The notes: a model not told the origin generated them from the sequence alone. A stretch of 64,000 nucleotides of DNA from JAHFUI01 sp039931615 (GCA_039931615.1 JBDTRR010000023.1:1-64000), one strand, 5' to 3'. Counted from the stretch's first letter, positions 51,864-60,307 are shown. Made by a program: numbers and translations.

Positions 51864-53129
51864 GTGAAACTACTGCGAAAAAGCTGGAAGAGCCGGCTGG
51901 CGCTGTTCATCGCCGTGGTCGGTCCCGGCATGATCGCCGGCGCCGGCGGCAACGACGCCGGCGGGATCTGGACCTATTCGGTCGCCGGGGCGCGGTTCGG
52001 ATACTCGCTGCTGTGGGCGATGGTTCCGACCACGGTCGCGCTGATCGTCGTCCAGGAGATGGCGGCGCGGATGGGCGCGGTCACCGGGAAGGGGCTGAGC
52101 GATCTGATCCGGGAGGAATTCGGCTTCCGCGTCACGTTCTTCCTGATGACGGTGCTGGTGGTGACCAACTTCGGCAACGTCATGGCCGAATTCGCCGGCG
52201 TCGCCAGCAGCCTCGAGCTGTTCGGGATCTCCCGGTTCATCGTGCTGCCGATCGCCGCGGCCCTGGTCTGGGTGCTGGTCGTCCACGGCACCTACAACAG
52301 CGTCGAGAAGATCTTCCTGGTCTCGTCGACCGTCTTCGTCTGCTACATCTTCGCCGGCATCCTGGCGCACCCGGACTGGAAGGCCGCCGCCTTCGCCACC
52401 GTCACCCGGCCGCAGGAGGTCGGGACCGGCAACTACCGCTATCTCTACATCTACACCCTGATCGGCCTGGTCGGCACGACGGTCGCGCCGTGGATGCAGT
52501 TCTATCTGCAGGCGTCGGTCGTCGAAAAAGGCATCACGGCGCGCCAATTCAAGGCGGCGCGCTGGGACGTCATCGTCGGCAGTCTGTTCGCCGCGGTGAT
52601 CGCCTGGTTCATCATCGTCGCCTGCGCGGCGACTCTGCACGTCGTCGGGCGGACCGAGATCCACGACGCGGTCGACGCGGCGCAGGCGCTGCGGCCGCTG
52701 GCCGGGGAGTACGCCTACATCCTGTTCGCGGCCGGGCTCTTCAACGCCTCGTTGTTCGCCGCGACCGTCCTGCCGATCTCGACCTCCTACACGGTCTGCG
52801 AAGGGCTCGGATTCGAGTCCGGACTGGACAAGAAATTTCACGAAGCGCCGGCGTTCTACTGGCTCTATACATTGCTGATCGTCGCCGGAGCCGGCGTGCT
52901 GCTGGTGCCGCGAGTGCCGCTGGTGCCGATCATGGTGCTGTCGCAGGTCGTCAACGGCATGGTCTTACCGTTCGTCCTGGTCTTCATGCTGCTGCTGACC
53001 AACGACCGGGAGCTGATGGGCGAGCACGTCAACTCGCGCCGCTACAACATCGTCGCCTGGACCACTGTCGGCGTGATGATCGCGTTGACGTTGGCGATGG
53101 TCGTGATGCAGCTGAGGGGCGGCGGCTGA
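51864..53129 (+). CDS. NRAMP-type divalent cation transporter, atypical motifs
   Basis: A 421-residue membrane protein with ~11 helices and overall NRAMP/LeuT layout. TM1 has GPGMIAGAGGNDAGG instead of the DPGN metal-site motif, and TM6 has TTVAPWMQFY where most NRAMPs have ATVMPHN. The metal-coordinating Met that selects transition metals is therefore replaced by Ala. Known NRAMP-related magnesium transporters lack this Met, so Mg2+ is a plausible substrate. GTG 51864 lies 22 nt after the CBS protein, a probable operon. Start codon has no strong ribosome site. Confidence 0.85.
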   Translation: MKLLRKSWKSRLALFIAVVGPGMIAGAGGNDAGGIWTYSVAGARFGYSLLWAMVPTTVALIVVQEMAARMGAVTGKGLSDLIREEFGFRVTFFLMTVLVVTNFGNVMAEFAGVASSLELFGISRFIVLPIAAALVWVLVVHGTYNSVEKIFLVSSTVFVCYIFAGILAHPDWKAAAFATVTRPQEVGTGNYRYLYIYTLIGLVGTTVAPWMQFYLQASVVEKGITARQFKAARWDVIVGSLFAAVIAWFIIVACAATLHVVGRTEIHDAVDAAQALRPLAGEYAYILFAAGLFNASLFAATVLPISTSYTVCEGLGFESGLDKKFHEAPAFYWLYTLLIVAGAGVLLVPRVPLVPIMVLSQVVNGMVLPFVLVFMLLLTNDRELMGEHVNSRRYNIVAWTTVGVMIALTLAMVVMQLRGGG

Positions 53130-53180
53130 TGCCGCGCGGATCGGGAGCCCGATCCGGAACACGCCACTCGTCAAACCAGT

Positions 53181-53543
53181 CTACCCACCTGTATCTGTAC
53201 CCGCAGGGTTGTCGGGCGGCGATCCTTCGCCGGTCGCGGACGGGACAACGGTCTTTGCGGCCATCTTGCCGCTGCGCAAGAACCAGCCAATCAGACCGAC
53301 GGCGGTGAGCCCGAGTGCGCCCCGCTTCAGGAACCGCTGCCCTCTCGACGCCGGTGGCTTGCCGAGCAAGGCGCGGTAGACTTCCGCTTCAGGCGGCACG
53401 GTCGGTCTGGGTCGTCCGCGCCGGTCAGCGGCTGGCACCCAGCGCGACAGTGCGGCAAACGTTTCCGAGGCACAGACCGGGCATTGCTGCTCGTCGTGCA
53501 CCTCCTCACAGTCGAGACAGAGACGCGCCGCCTGAAGTTGCAT
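53181..53543 (-). CDS. Zinc-ribbon protein with C-terminal membrane helix
   Basis: A 120-residue protein. CLDCEEVHDEQQCPVC (~9-24) is a complete four-Cys zinc ribbon. A linker of Pro/Arg-rich sequence leads to a helix GALGLTAVGLIGWFL (~75-90). Resembles small tail-anchored zinc-ribbon proteins of unknown role. ATG 53541-53543 with TAGACT at 5 nt on the minus strand, so probably leaderless. Confidence 0.65.
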   Translation of the reverse strand: MQLQAARLCLDCEEVHDEQQCPVCASETFAALSRWVPAADRRGRPRPTVPPEAEVYRALLGKPPASRGQRFLKRGALGLTAVGLIGWFLRSGKMAAKTVVPSATGEGSPPDNPAGTDTGG

Positions 53544-53548
53544 GATGC

Positions 53549-53554
53549 AGTCTA
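53549..53554 (-). promoter_or_regulatory. -10 element TAGACT, 5 nt before the zinc-ribbon ATG
   Basis: Minus strand TAGACT, then GCATC, then ATG. No ribosome site. Fits the leaderless pattern. Confidence 0.4.
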
Positions 53555-53589
53555 ATCCTGGCGTGTCCGGATTCCGGTCACGGTTATCG

Positions 53590-53738
53590 CGTGGTGAAAG
53601 TCCCGGCGAGCACCGAGGCCGGTGCTGCGCCCGGCTGGCAAGGCGCGAAGCGCGAGAATACCGGGAATATTTGAGCGATGAGCAACACCGCCAGGCGGGA
53701 TGCAGCGCCGGCCGAATGCCGGCGCGACTTTCATCACG
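53590..53738. mobile_element. Putative MITE-like element with terminal inverted repeats
   Basis: The left end CGTGGTGAAAGTCCCGG and the right end CGACTTTCATCACG (reverse complement CGTGATGAAAGTCG) form ~14-17 bp imperfect terminal inverted repeats around ~120 bp of non-coding sequence. Inside is CGCGAGAATACCGGGAATAT with small GC stems. No transposase. It fills the 53544-53750 gap. Confidence 0.45.
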
Positions 53739-53750
53739 GGCTGTTAGCCC

Positions 53751-55136
53751 CTAGAGCGCCCGGAGGAACGCGACCAGGTCCTTCTTTTCCGGGGTCGCGA
53801 GCTTCAATCCGAGCACCAGGTTGAAGAACTCGACCGTATCGTCCAGCGTCAGCAGCCGATCGTCGTGGAGGTAGGGCGGCGAGTCCTTGATGCCGCGGAG
53901 CGGGAAGGTCTTGATCGGACCATCCGTCGACGCCAGGCGGCCATTGATCAGCTTCTCCTTGAAGAAGCGCTCGGCCTGCAGGTTGTGCATCAGGTTGTCG
54001 GTGTAATACGGCGCCATGTGGCAGGCCGAGCATTGCGCCTTGCCGAAGAACAGCGCCTCGCCGCGCCGCTCGGCCTCGCTCGTTTTCGCCGGATCCAGCC
54101 GGCCGAGAATGTTCAGCTTCGGCGCCGGCGGGAAGTCGAGCAGGTTCTGGAACTCGCCCATGAAATGGACCTGGGTGCCGCGGTCGAGCGGGTTCACGCC
54201 CTTGCGCGCCGCCCGCGTGTGGTCGCCGTCGAAGTAGGCGGCGCGCTGTTCGAACTCGGTGAAGTCCTCGACGCTCTTCATCGCACGCTGTGAACCGAAC
54301 AGACGCTGGATGCCGACGCCGCGCAGCGACGGCGTGTCGATGCGGTGCCGGTGATCGTTGGGCCTGATATCGCCGACAGTATGGGTCGAGGCGTTGGTGT
54401 GGCCGTTGGAATGGCAGTCGAAGCAGGCCACGCCCTGCGACGCCTTCAGGCTCTTGCGGTCGTCGGTCAGGTTGAACTGCTGCTGCGGAAAGGGCGTGAG
54501 GAGCAGCCGTAAACCCTCGAGCTGTTTCGGATTGAGAATCTGGTTGAACAGCCGCTCGAAGTTGTCGAGCGTGACCAGCTCGCCCTTCGACACGTCGCCG
54601 AGATCGGGGCGGGTCACCAGGAAGATGCCGGCCGCCGGCGTTTCGGGAATGAGATGATCGGGCAGGTCGAAGTCCAGATCGAAGCGGGTCAAATCCCGCT
54701 GCGTCTGCTTCTTGACTTCCTCGATCAGCAGCTTCGGGAAGACCATGCCGCCGGTTTCATGATGTGGGTGGGGCAACGGGTAGAAGCCCGCCGGCCACGC
54801 ATCCTGGGCCTTGATCTCCTCCGGCGTCATCGCCGCCAGCCGCTCCCAGGTCATCCCGCCGGCCAGCTTGACGCGGACGCCGTCTTGTACCGCCTTGCCG
54901 CGCGACATCGTGACGCCCGGCGCCGCCCGGTTCGCCAGGTCGTAGCGAAGGTCGAGCAGGTCCTGATGCCGCTTGGCGAACGTGGGCTTCTCCTGCTGAT
55001 TACGCTGGATGACCTGGGCGAGCGGCTCGGTCTTCACCAGCGGATCATCCTGCCCGAACAGCGCGACCGCGCCCCACAGCGTGGCACCGCAGATGGTCCC
55101 TGCCGTGACGAGACCGTGACGAATAGTCAGACGCAT
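53751..55136 (-). CDS. Di-haem cytochrome c peroxidase / MauG-like protein
   Basis: A 461-residue periplasmic protein with two CxxCH sites: ACFDCHSN at about residue 238 and QCSACHMAP at about 368. It begins with a signal (~1-29). The region TPSLRGVGIQRLFG and the C-terminal PLRGIKDSPPYLHDDRLLTLDDTVEFF follow the CCP/MauG pattern (TPSLRN, PPYLHDGR). It should reduce H2O2 or oxidise a protein substrate. The lengthy N-terminal half (~200 residues before haem 1) is unusual for simple CCPs. ATG 55134-55136 follows GGAGGT. Confidence 0.87.
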   Translation of the reverse strand: MRLTIRHGLVTAGTICGATLWGAVALFGQDDPLVKTEPLAQVIQRNQQEKPTFAKRHQDLLDLRYDLANRAAPGVTMSRGKAVQDGVRVKLAGGMTWERLAAMTPEEIKAQDAWPAGFYPLPHPHHETGGMVFPKLLIEEVKKQTQRDLTRFDLDFDLPDHLIPETPAAGIFLVTRPDLGDVSKGELVTLDNFERLFNQILNPKQLEGLRLLLTPFPQQQFNLTDDRKSLKASQGVACFDCHSNGHTNASTHTVGDIRPNDHRHRIDTPSLRGVGIQRLFGSQRAMKSVEDFTEFEQRAAYFDGDHTRAARKGVNPLDRGTQVHFMGEFQNLLDFPPAPKLNILGRLDPAKTSEAERRGEALFFGKAQCSACHMAPYYTDNLMHNLQAERFFKEKLINGRLASTDGPIKTFPLRGIKDSPPYLHDDRLLTLDDTVEFFNLVLGLKLATPEKKDLVAFLRAL

Positions 55137-55227
55137 ACGTGACCTCCAGAGGAGGATCGATGTCCTCCACGAATCGCCCCGTTATGCGAGGACCGTGCCG
55201 AGATTGAGTGGTACCAGGCGTGTCGAC

Positions 55228-55866
55228 TCAGTCGCCGCCGCTGCCCTTGAAGTGATCATCCTCGTCGGCGAACAGCACGTTGAAGCTGGTCAGCGATCCG
55301 TAGCAGCCGCTGACGTAGATCTGCAGCTTGACCTTGACATCGTCGGGAAGATCCGACGCATTGACCTGCTGCTCGAGCGTGCGCAGGCGATTCCTCAGCA
55401 TGACCACCTTGTGGAAGAAGGTCTCGATCGGCCAGCTCTTTTCCTGCATGCCCGCTGTTCCGGGCCGAAGCACCAGGGTGCCGCCGCGCCACTTCTCGGC
55501 CGGCACGACTGGCGAGATGCCGCCTTCCTCGCGAATGATCCGGCGCAGCAGCAGTTCGAGATCGTCGGTATCGGCAGGGGTCATGGCCGGGGCTATCCTC
55601 TCGCGATCGCTGACGACGGGGAACGGCGCCGCGTCCGCCGTCGAGCGTCGGATGCTCGCCGACGGCGGCGGCGCGGCCGCTGATGGCGCCGCACCGAACC
55701 GCGGGCCGCCGCGGTAGTTGTGCTCGCTGTGGCAGTAACCGCAGTCGACGCGAATCGGGCGGCCGTTGCCGTCGACGACGATCACCGTGTGCATCCGGTC
55801 GCTCTTGCAGGCCCGGCAGAAGTCCTCGATCGACTCGCCGGCGCGATACGTCCGGGGCGGTGACAT
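55228..55866 (-). CDS. Zinc-ribbon protein, unknown function
   Basis: A 212-residue soluble protein. FCRACKSDRMHTV and DCGYCHSEHNYRGG form two CxxC knuckles (~17-20, ~42-45). A Pro/Ala/Ser linker (~55-80) precedes a helical C-terminal domain (~95-212) with LLLRRIIREEGG, KSWPIETFFHKVVMLRNRLRTLEQQ and YVSGCYGSLTSFNVLF. No family recognised. ATG 55864-55866 lies 19 nt from the divergent SLOG-like start, so the two share a promoter region. Confidence 0.68.
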   Translation of the reverse strand: MSPPRTYRAGESIEDFCRACKSDRMHTVIVVDGNGRPIRVDCGYCHSEHNYRGGPRFGAAPSAAAPPPSASIRRSTADAAPFPVVSDRERIAPAMTPADTDDLELLLRRIIREEGGISPVVPAEKWRGGTLVLRPGTAGMQEKSWPIETFFHKVVMLRNRLRTLEQQVNASDLPDDVKVKLQIYVSGCYGSLTSFNVLFADEDDHFKGSGGD

Positions 55867-55873
55867 GGCGATG

Positions 55874-55879
55874 TATGAT
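55874..55879 (+). promoter_or_regulatory. -10 element TATGAT, 6 nt before ATG 55886
   Basis: TATGAT, then CGCACG, then ATG. The box lies in the 19-nt gap between two divergent start codons. It argues against the in-frame ATG at 55865 as the start. Confidence 0.45.
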
Positions 55880-55885
55880 CGCACG

Positions 55886-56446
55886 ATGCAGCCATCCGAC
55901 AGCATCCTCTTTAGTGGCGGCGCGCCGGGCGCGGAGGCCGAGTTCGGCGCCTGCGCGGAGCGGCACGGCATCGAAGAGGTCAATTTCACGTTCGACGGCC
56001 ACAAGATCCAACGGCACCGCGGCGTGCGGGTGCTCAACCACGAAGAGTTGCAGGCCGGTGACGTCAGCCTGGAGTACGTGTCCCGACTCATGCATCGCCG
56101 TTACACGGACAGTCCAACGATTCGCAAGGTGCTGCAGACGCTCTGGTACCAGGTCAACCACGGCCAGGAGATTTACGTCGTCGGTACGATTCTCGAGGAT
56201 GGCACGGTCCGAGGCGGCACGGGCTGGGGCGCCGAGTTCGCCAAACTGTGCAACAAGCCGCTGCACGTCTTCGATCAGGACCGTGATGGCTGGTTTCATT
56301 GGAGCGGCACGGAGTGGACGGAGCTCGGCCAGTCCGCCCTGCCGACGATTACCCATCCGCACTTCACGGGAACCGGAACCCGAACCATCCGCGACAGCGG
56401 CCGGCGCGCCATCGAAGCGCTCGTCACCCGATCGTTTGGAGCCTGA
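55886..56446 (+). CDS. Putative SLOG/Rossmann-fold nucleotide-binding protein
   Basis: A 186-residue soluble protein. SILFSGGAPGAEAEFGACAERHG (~6-28) resembles the glycine-rich nucleotide loop of the SLOG (DprA/LOG) superfamily, and GGTGWGAEFAKL (~113-124) a second phosphate-binding motif followed by KPLHVFDQDRDGWFHW. SLOG proteins bind nucleotide signals such as ADP-ribose derivatives. The identity is tentative. It is divergent from a zinc-ribbon gene and overlaps the flavoprotein downstream (CTGA), which may suggest a joint role. Confidence 0.6.
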   Translation: MQPSDSILFSGGAPGAEAEFGACAERHGIEEVNFTFDGHKIQRHRGVRVLNHEELQAGDVSLEYVSRLMHRRYTDSPTIRKVLQTLWYQVNHGQEIYVVGTILEDGTVRGGTGWGAEFAKLCNKPLHVFDQDRDGWFHWSGTEWTELGQSALPTITHPHFTGTGTRTIRDSGRRAIEALVTRSFGA

Positions 56447-57729
56447 CCGTCTCCACCGCAGACGTCGTCATCGTCGGCGCCGGTGCTGCCGGGATGGCGG
56501 CCGCCGTCTTCATCCGGCGCGCCAATCCGGCGCGGTCGGTGCTGCTGCTCGACGGTGCCAGGAAGCCGGGCGCGAAAATCCTCGTCAGTGGCGGCAGCCG
56601 CTGCAACGTCACCAACCGGGTGGTGTCTGAGCGCGACTTCTGGGGCGGGCGCCCGACGCTGATCAGGCGCGTCTTGCGAACGTTTACCGCCGACGACACC
56701 ATCCGCTTCTTCCAACTCCTCGGCGTTCCGCTGCACGAGGAGGCCGGCGGCAAGCTCTTCCCCGACACCAACCGGTCGCGCGACGTACTGGCCGCCTTGC
56801 TGCGCGGCGTCGATGGCGCCGGCGTCGGGTTGCTGGCCGATCACCGCGTGCTCGACGTCAGCGCGGCCGGTCACCCGATGGCGGCACTCGATCAAAGCGG
56901 CCGCTTCACGGTCGTCACCGGGCGGGGGACGATCGGCTGCCGCTACCTCGTGCTCGCCACCGGCGGCGAATCGCTGCCGAAAAGCGGCAGCGACGGCGCC
57001 GGCTTACGGTTCGCCCGACGCCTGGGCCACTCAATCGTGCCGACGACGCCGGCGCTGGTCCCGCTGCTGCTGGACGACGCTGATGGCGCCTCGATCCACC
57101 GCCGGCTGTCCGGCGTCTCCCACACGGTGGCGCTGCACCTCTGGACTGACGGCCGGATCGCCGTCCGGCAGCACGGATCGCTCCTGTGGACGCATTTCGG
57201 CATCAGCGGGCCGGTCGCTCTGGACATGTCGCGCCACTGGCTGCGGGCGCAGGCCGACGGCCGCACGCCCCGCTTGACGGCGAGCCTGTCGCCCTCCCAA
57301 TCGTTCGACCAGCTCGACGCACACTGGACGTCGGCGGCAGCGACGCGGCCGAAGACATCCCTGCTGATCGCGCTTTCAGCTCACGTTCCCGGATCGGTCG
57401 CCGCCGCGCTGCTCACCCGGCTGCAGATCGACCCGGCTGGTGAACTGGCGCATCTCACGCGCAGCGACCGCCGCCGCCTGGTGCAGGCCCTCGTGGCGTG
57501 GCCGCTGCCTGTCACCGGCTGTCGCGGCTACAGCCACGCCGAAGCGACCGCCGGCGGCGTGACGCTCGACGAGATCAATCCGGCGACGATGGAGTCGCGG
57601 CGGTGCCCGGGACTCTACCTGGTCGGCGAAATGCTGGACGTGGACGGCCGCATCGGCGGATTCAATTTCCAGTGGGCGTGGTCGAGCGCATTCGTCGCCG
57701 CGCAGGCGATCGGCCGCCGGCCCAACTGA
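56443..57729 (+). CDS. HI0933-type FAD-dependent oxidoreductase (YhiN family)
   Basis: A 428-residue flavoprotein. The dinucleotide-binding start is VVIVGAGAAGMAAAVFIRRA, followed by KPGAKILVSGGSRCNVTN, the diagnostic motif of the HI0933/YhiN family, and a C-terminal GLYLVGEMLDVDGRIGGFNFQWAWSSAFVA. The reaction is unknown in general. No ATG, GTG or TTG occurs in frame near the expected N-terminus; the frame opens best at CTG 56443, which overlaps the previous stop as CTGA. Annotated start is therefore uncertain. Confidence 0.88.
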   Translation: MTVSTADVVIVGAGAAGMAAAVFIRRANPARSVLLLDGARKPGAKILVSGGSRCNVTNRVVSERDFWGGRPTLIRRVLRTFTADDTIRFFQLLGVPLHEEAGGKLFPDTNRSRDVLAALLRGVDGAGVGLLADHRVLDVSAAGHPMAALDQSGRFTVVTGRGTIGCRYLVLATGGESLPKSGSDGAGLRFARRLGHSIVPTTPALVPLLLDDADGASIHRRLSGVSHTVALHLWTDGRIAVRQHGSLLWTHFGISGPVALDMSRHWLRAQADGRTPRLTASLSPSQSFDQLDAHWTSAAATRPKTSLLIALSAHVPGSVAAALLTRLQIDPAGELAHLTRSDRRRLVQALVAWPLPVTGCRGYSHAEATAGGVTLDEINPATMESRRCPGLYLVGEMLDVDGRIGGFNFQWAWSSAFVAAQAIGRRPN

Positions 57730-57798
57730 GACGCGGCTCATGCGCCTTCGGGGCGGCGGCCGGCTTGCGAATGGCGCTGGTTGTGCGTAGGCTCTGGT

Positions 57799-59562
57799 GT
57801 GCTCCGCGTACTCGACTCCGCGTCCGAGGTCCTCGTCGCGCAGGCGCGCGACCTCCTGTCGACGCTGCGCGATGCCTTGACCGAGTACGGCGCAACCGGT
57901 CAGGACCGCGCCGCCCTGGCCGCGTCGATGCGCCAGCTCGACGAGCTGTTCCTGCTGGTGATTGTCGGGGAGTTCAACGCCGGGAAGAGTGCGTTCATCA
58001 ACGCCCTGCTGGGACAACCGGTGCTGCTGGAGGGCGTGACGCCGACCACCGCCCAGATCCAGGTGGTGAAATACGGTGACGTTCCGGGCCGGTCAACTGA
58101 TGCGCACGGCCTGCTGGTGGTGACGGCGCCGGTCGACCTGCTGCGCGACGTGCACATCGTCGACACGCCGGGGACCAACGCCATCGTCCGCGAGCACGAA
58201 CGGCTGACAACCGATTTCGTTCCGCGATCCGATCTCGTTTTGTTCGTCACTTCGGCGGATCGGCCGTTTGCCGAGAGCGAGCGCGTGTTCCTGACCGCCA
58301 TCCGCGACTGGGGCAAGAAGATCGTCGTCGTCCTCAACAAGATCGATATCCTGAGAACGCCGGCCGAGCTCGACCAGGTGCTGACATTCGTCAGCCAGGC
58401 CGGCCGGGACCTGCTCGGCGTCGAGCCCGACGTGCTGCCGGTCAGTGCGCGGCTCGCGCAGCTCGGCAAGCAGGGTGACACATCGTCGTGGGCGGCCAGC
58501 CGTTTCGAGACCTTCGAACAGTACTTGCGGCAGACGCTCGATGGACGCAACCAGTTTCGGTTGAAGCTGGCCAATCCGCTCGGGGTCGGTCTGGCGCTCG
58601 CCAACCGCTTCGCGACGATTGTCGGGGAACGCCTGGTCCTGATGCAGGAGGACCGGCAGCTGATCGCCGACATCGATCGGCAGCGCGCGGTGTATCGGGA
58701 GGACATGGGGCGCGGCTTCGCGCTCCGGATGGGCGCCGTCGAGAACGTGCTGGCCGGCATGGAGGCGCGCGGGCATCACTTTTTCGAGGAGACGCTGCGC
58801 CTCGGCCGCGTCGTCGATCTGCTGAATCGCGCGCGGGTGCAGAAGGAATTCCAGGACAAGGTCGTCGCCGACGCACCGGCGCAGATCGAGCGGCGCGTTA
58901 CCGAGCTGATCGACTGGCTGGTCGACCAGGATTTCCGCCACTGGCAGGCGGTCACGCGGCTGCTGGCCGATCGACAGCGGCAGCACGCCCCCCGCGTGCT
59001 CGGGGCCCCCGAGGTGGGCAGCTTTCACGACGACCGCGCCCGCCTGATGGACTCGGTCGGCCGCGAGGCGCAGCGGGTGGTCGACGGCTACGACCAGCGG
59101 CACGAAGCCGGGATCATTGCCGATCAGGCGCGGGTGGCCGTGGCCGCCGCCGCGGCCGCCGGCGGCGCCGCGGTCGGCCTCGGCACCCTGGTCACGATCG
59201 CGGCATCGACGGTGGCCGCCGATGTCACGGGTATCCTGCTGGCCAGCGTGGTGATGAGCCTCGGCTTCCTGATCATCCCGGCCCGCCGGCGGCGGGCGAA
59301 GGCGGCGCTGCAAGAGAAAGTGACGGCGCTCCGCGCCCGGCTGGCGGCCGCGTTGCTGAAGGAGTTCGCCAACGCCCAGGAGCAGGGCGCGCTCCGGCTG
59401 GCCGATGCCATCGCTCCCTATGCGCGATTCGTGCGCGCCGAAGAGCAGCGCTGGAGCGACGCGCAGACGGTACTCGCCACGCTGCGGGAGCGCACCGGCG
59501 GCCTGCTGGCCGAGCTGGCCCGGCCGGGCGCCGCCGGCTCACACCAACCCGGACCGACCTGA
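57799..59562 (+). CDS. Dynamin-like GTPase
   Basis: A 587-residue GTPase. G1 GEFNAGKS at residues 57-64, G2 TPTTAQI, G3 DTPGTN and G4 NKID are intact. The middle is helical (stalk-like, ~250-440). A hydrophobic stretch at ~443-495 (VGLGTLVTIAASTVAADVTGILLASVVM and flanks) ends at RRRR and could insert in the membrane, followed by a final coiled coil. Bacterial dynamin-like proteins remodel or stabilise membranes. GTG 57799 is 5 nt after TAGGCT (leaderless). TTG 57781 is an upstream alternative. Confidence 0.88.
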   Translation: MLRVLDSASEVLVAQARDLLSTLRDALTEYGATGQDRAALAASMRQLDELFLLVIVGEFNAGKSAFINALLGQPVLLEGVTPTTAQIQVVKYGDVPGRSTDAHGLLVVTAPVDLLRDVHIVDTPGTNAIVREHERLTTDFVPRSDLVLFVTSADRPFAESERVFLTAIRDWGKKIVVVLNKIDILRTPAELDQVLTFVSQAGRDLLGVEPDVLPVSARLAQLGKQGDTSSWAASRFETFEQYLRQTLDGRNQFRLKLANPLGVGLALANRFATIVGERLVLMQEDRQLIADIDRQRAVYREDMGRGFALRMGAVENVLAGMEARGHHFFEETLRLGRVVDLLNRARVQKEFQDKVVADAPAQIERRVTELIDWLVDQDFRHWQAVTRLLADRQRQHAPRVLGAPEVGSFHDDRARLMDSVGREAQRVVDGYDQRHEAGIIADQARVAVAAAAAAGGAAVGLGTLVTIAASTVAADVTGILLASVVMSLGFLIIPARRRRAKAALQEKVTALRARLAAALLKEFANAQEQGALRLADAIAPYARFVRAEEQRWSDAQTVLATLRERTGGLLAELARPGAAGSHQPGPT

Positions 59563-59612
59563 TCGGCGACTCGCGATCGCGGCCGGCTCGGCTCGCCACC
59601 GATGAGTTGAAC

Positions 59613-59628
59613 TTGAACAGCCGGTCAA
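59613..59628. promoter_or_regulatory. Candidate TetR-family operator
   Basis: TTGAACAGCCGGTCAA is an imperfect 16-bp palindrome (six of eight base pairs match), placed directly before the TAATTT -10 of the tetR-like gene. TetR repressors often bind such sites to silence their own gene. Confidence 0.45.
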
Positions 59629-59629
59629 C

Positions 59630-59635
59630 TAATTT
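59630..59635 (+). promoter_or_regulatory. -10 element TAATTT, 6 nt before GTG 59642
   Basis: TAATTT then AAAGTG then the GTG start. Region is locally AT-rich and contains no ribosome site. Confidence 0.4.
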
Positions 59636-59641
59636 AAAGTG

Positions 59642-60307
59642 GTGACCATCGCCGCGCCCACCACAGCCGGCCGCTCCGCGAGCCGCCGATCGCGCCGGCG
59701 CCGCCGGACCCAGCCAACGACGACGACCCGAATCGACATCCTGAAGAGCGCCGCGGTGGCGTTTCGCAAGCTCGGCTACCATGGCGCGACCGTCGAACAG
59801 ATCGCCAGCGCCCTGCACATGAAGAAGGGGAACCTCTACTATTACTTTCGCAGCAAGGAAGCGATCCTGTTCGCCTGCCACCAGTACTCGCTCGATTGCG
59901 TGATCGAGCTGCTGGAGGAGATCGACCGGAGCGACGCCCCATCCGACGACAAGCTGCGCCGCCTGATCACCGCCTTCGTCCACACCATTCTCGACGAACT
60001 GCATGGCACAGCGCTGTTCCTCAACCTCGAGGCGCTGTCGCCCGCCCATCTCCGGACGGTGATCGCACGGCGGGATCGCTTCGATCACGGATTGCGGCGA
60101 ATCATCGCCGCCGGGGTCGATACCGGCGCGTTCGGGCCGCGCGATCCGAAGCTGACGTCGTTTGCGATTCTCGGCGCCGTCAACTGGATTCCACGCTGGT
60201 TCAAGCCCGACGGCCTGCTGACCTCGCAGGAGATCGCCGACCGGTTCGCCGACTTCCTGATCGCCGGCCTGAGCGGATCACCAGACACTACCGGCCCGCG
60301 GGCGTGA
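59642..60307 (+). CDS. TetR/AcrR family transcriptional regulator
   Basis: A 221-residue regulator. A basic Ser/Arg-rich leader (~1-22) precedes the HTH: RIDILKSAAVAFRKLGYHGATVEQIASALHMKKGNLYYYFRSKEAILF (~30-77), with the GNLYYYF recognition helix. The C-terminal domain (LHGTALFLNLEALSPAHLRTVIARRDRFDHGLRRII) resembles the KstR/FadR-like group of lipid-responsive TetRs. A palindrome at 59613-59628 is a likely self-operator. The start may be GTG 59639 or 59642. Confidence 0.88.
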   Translation: MTIAAPTTAGRSASRRSRRRRRTQPTTTTRIDILKSAAVAFRKLGYHGATVEQIASALHMKKGNLYYYFRSKEAILFACHQYSLDCVIELLEEIDRSDAPSDDKLRRLITAFVHTILDELHGTALFLNLEALSPAHLRTVIARRDRFDHGLRRIIAAGVDTGAFGPRDPKLTSFAILGAVNWIPRWFKPDGLLTSQEIADRFADFLIAGLSGSPDTTGPRA

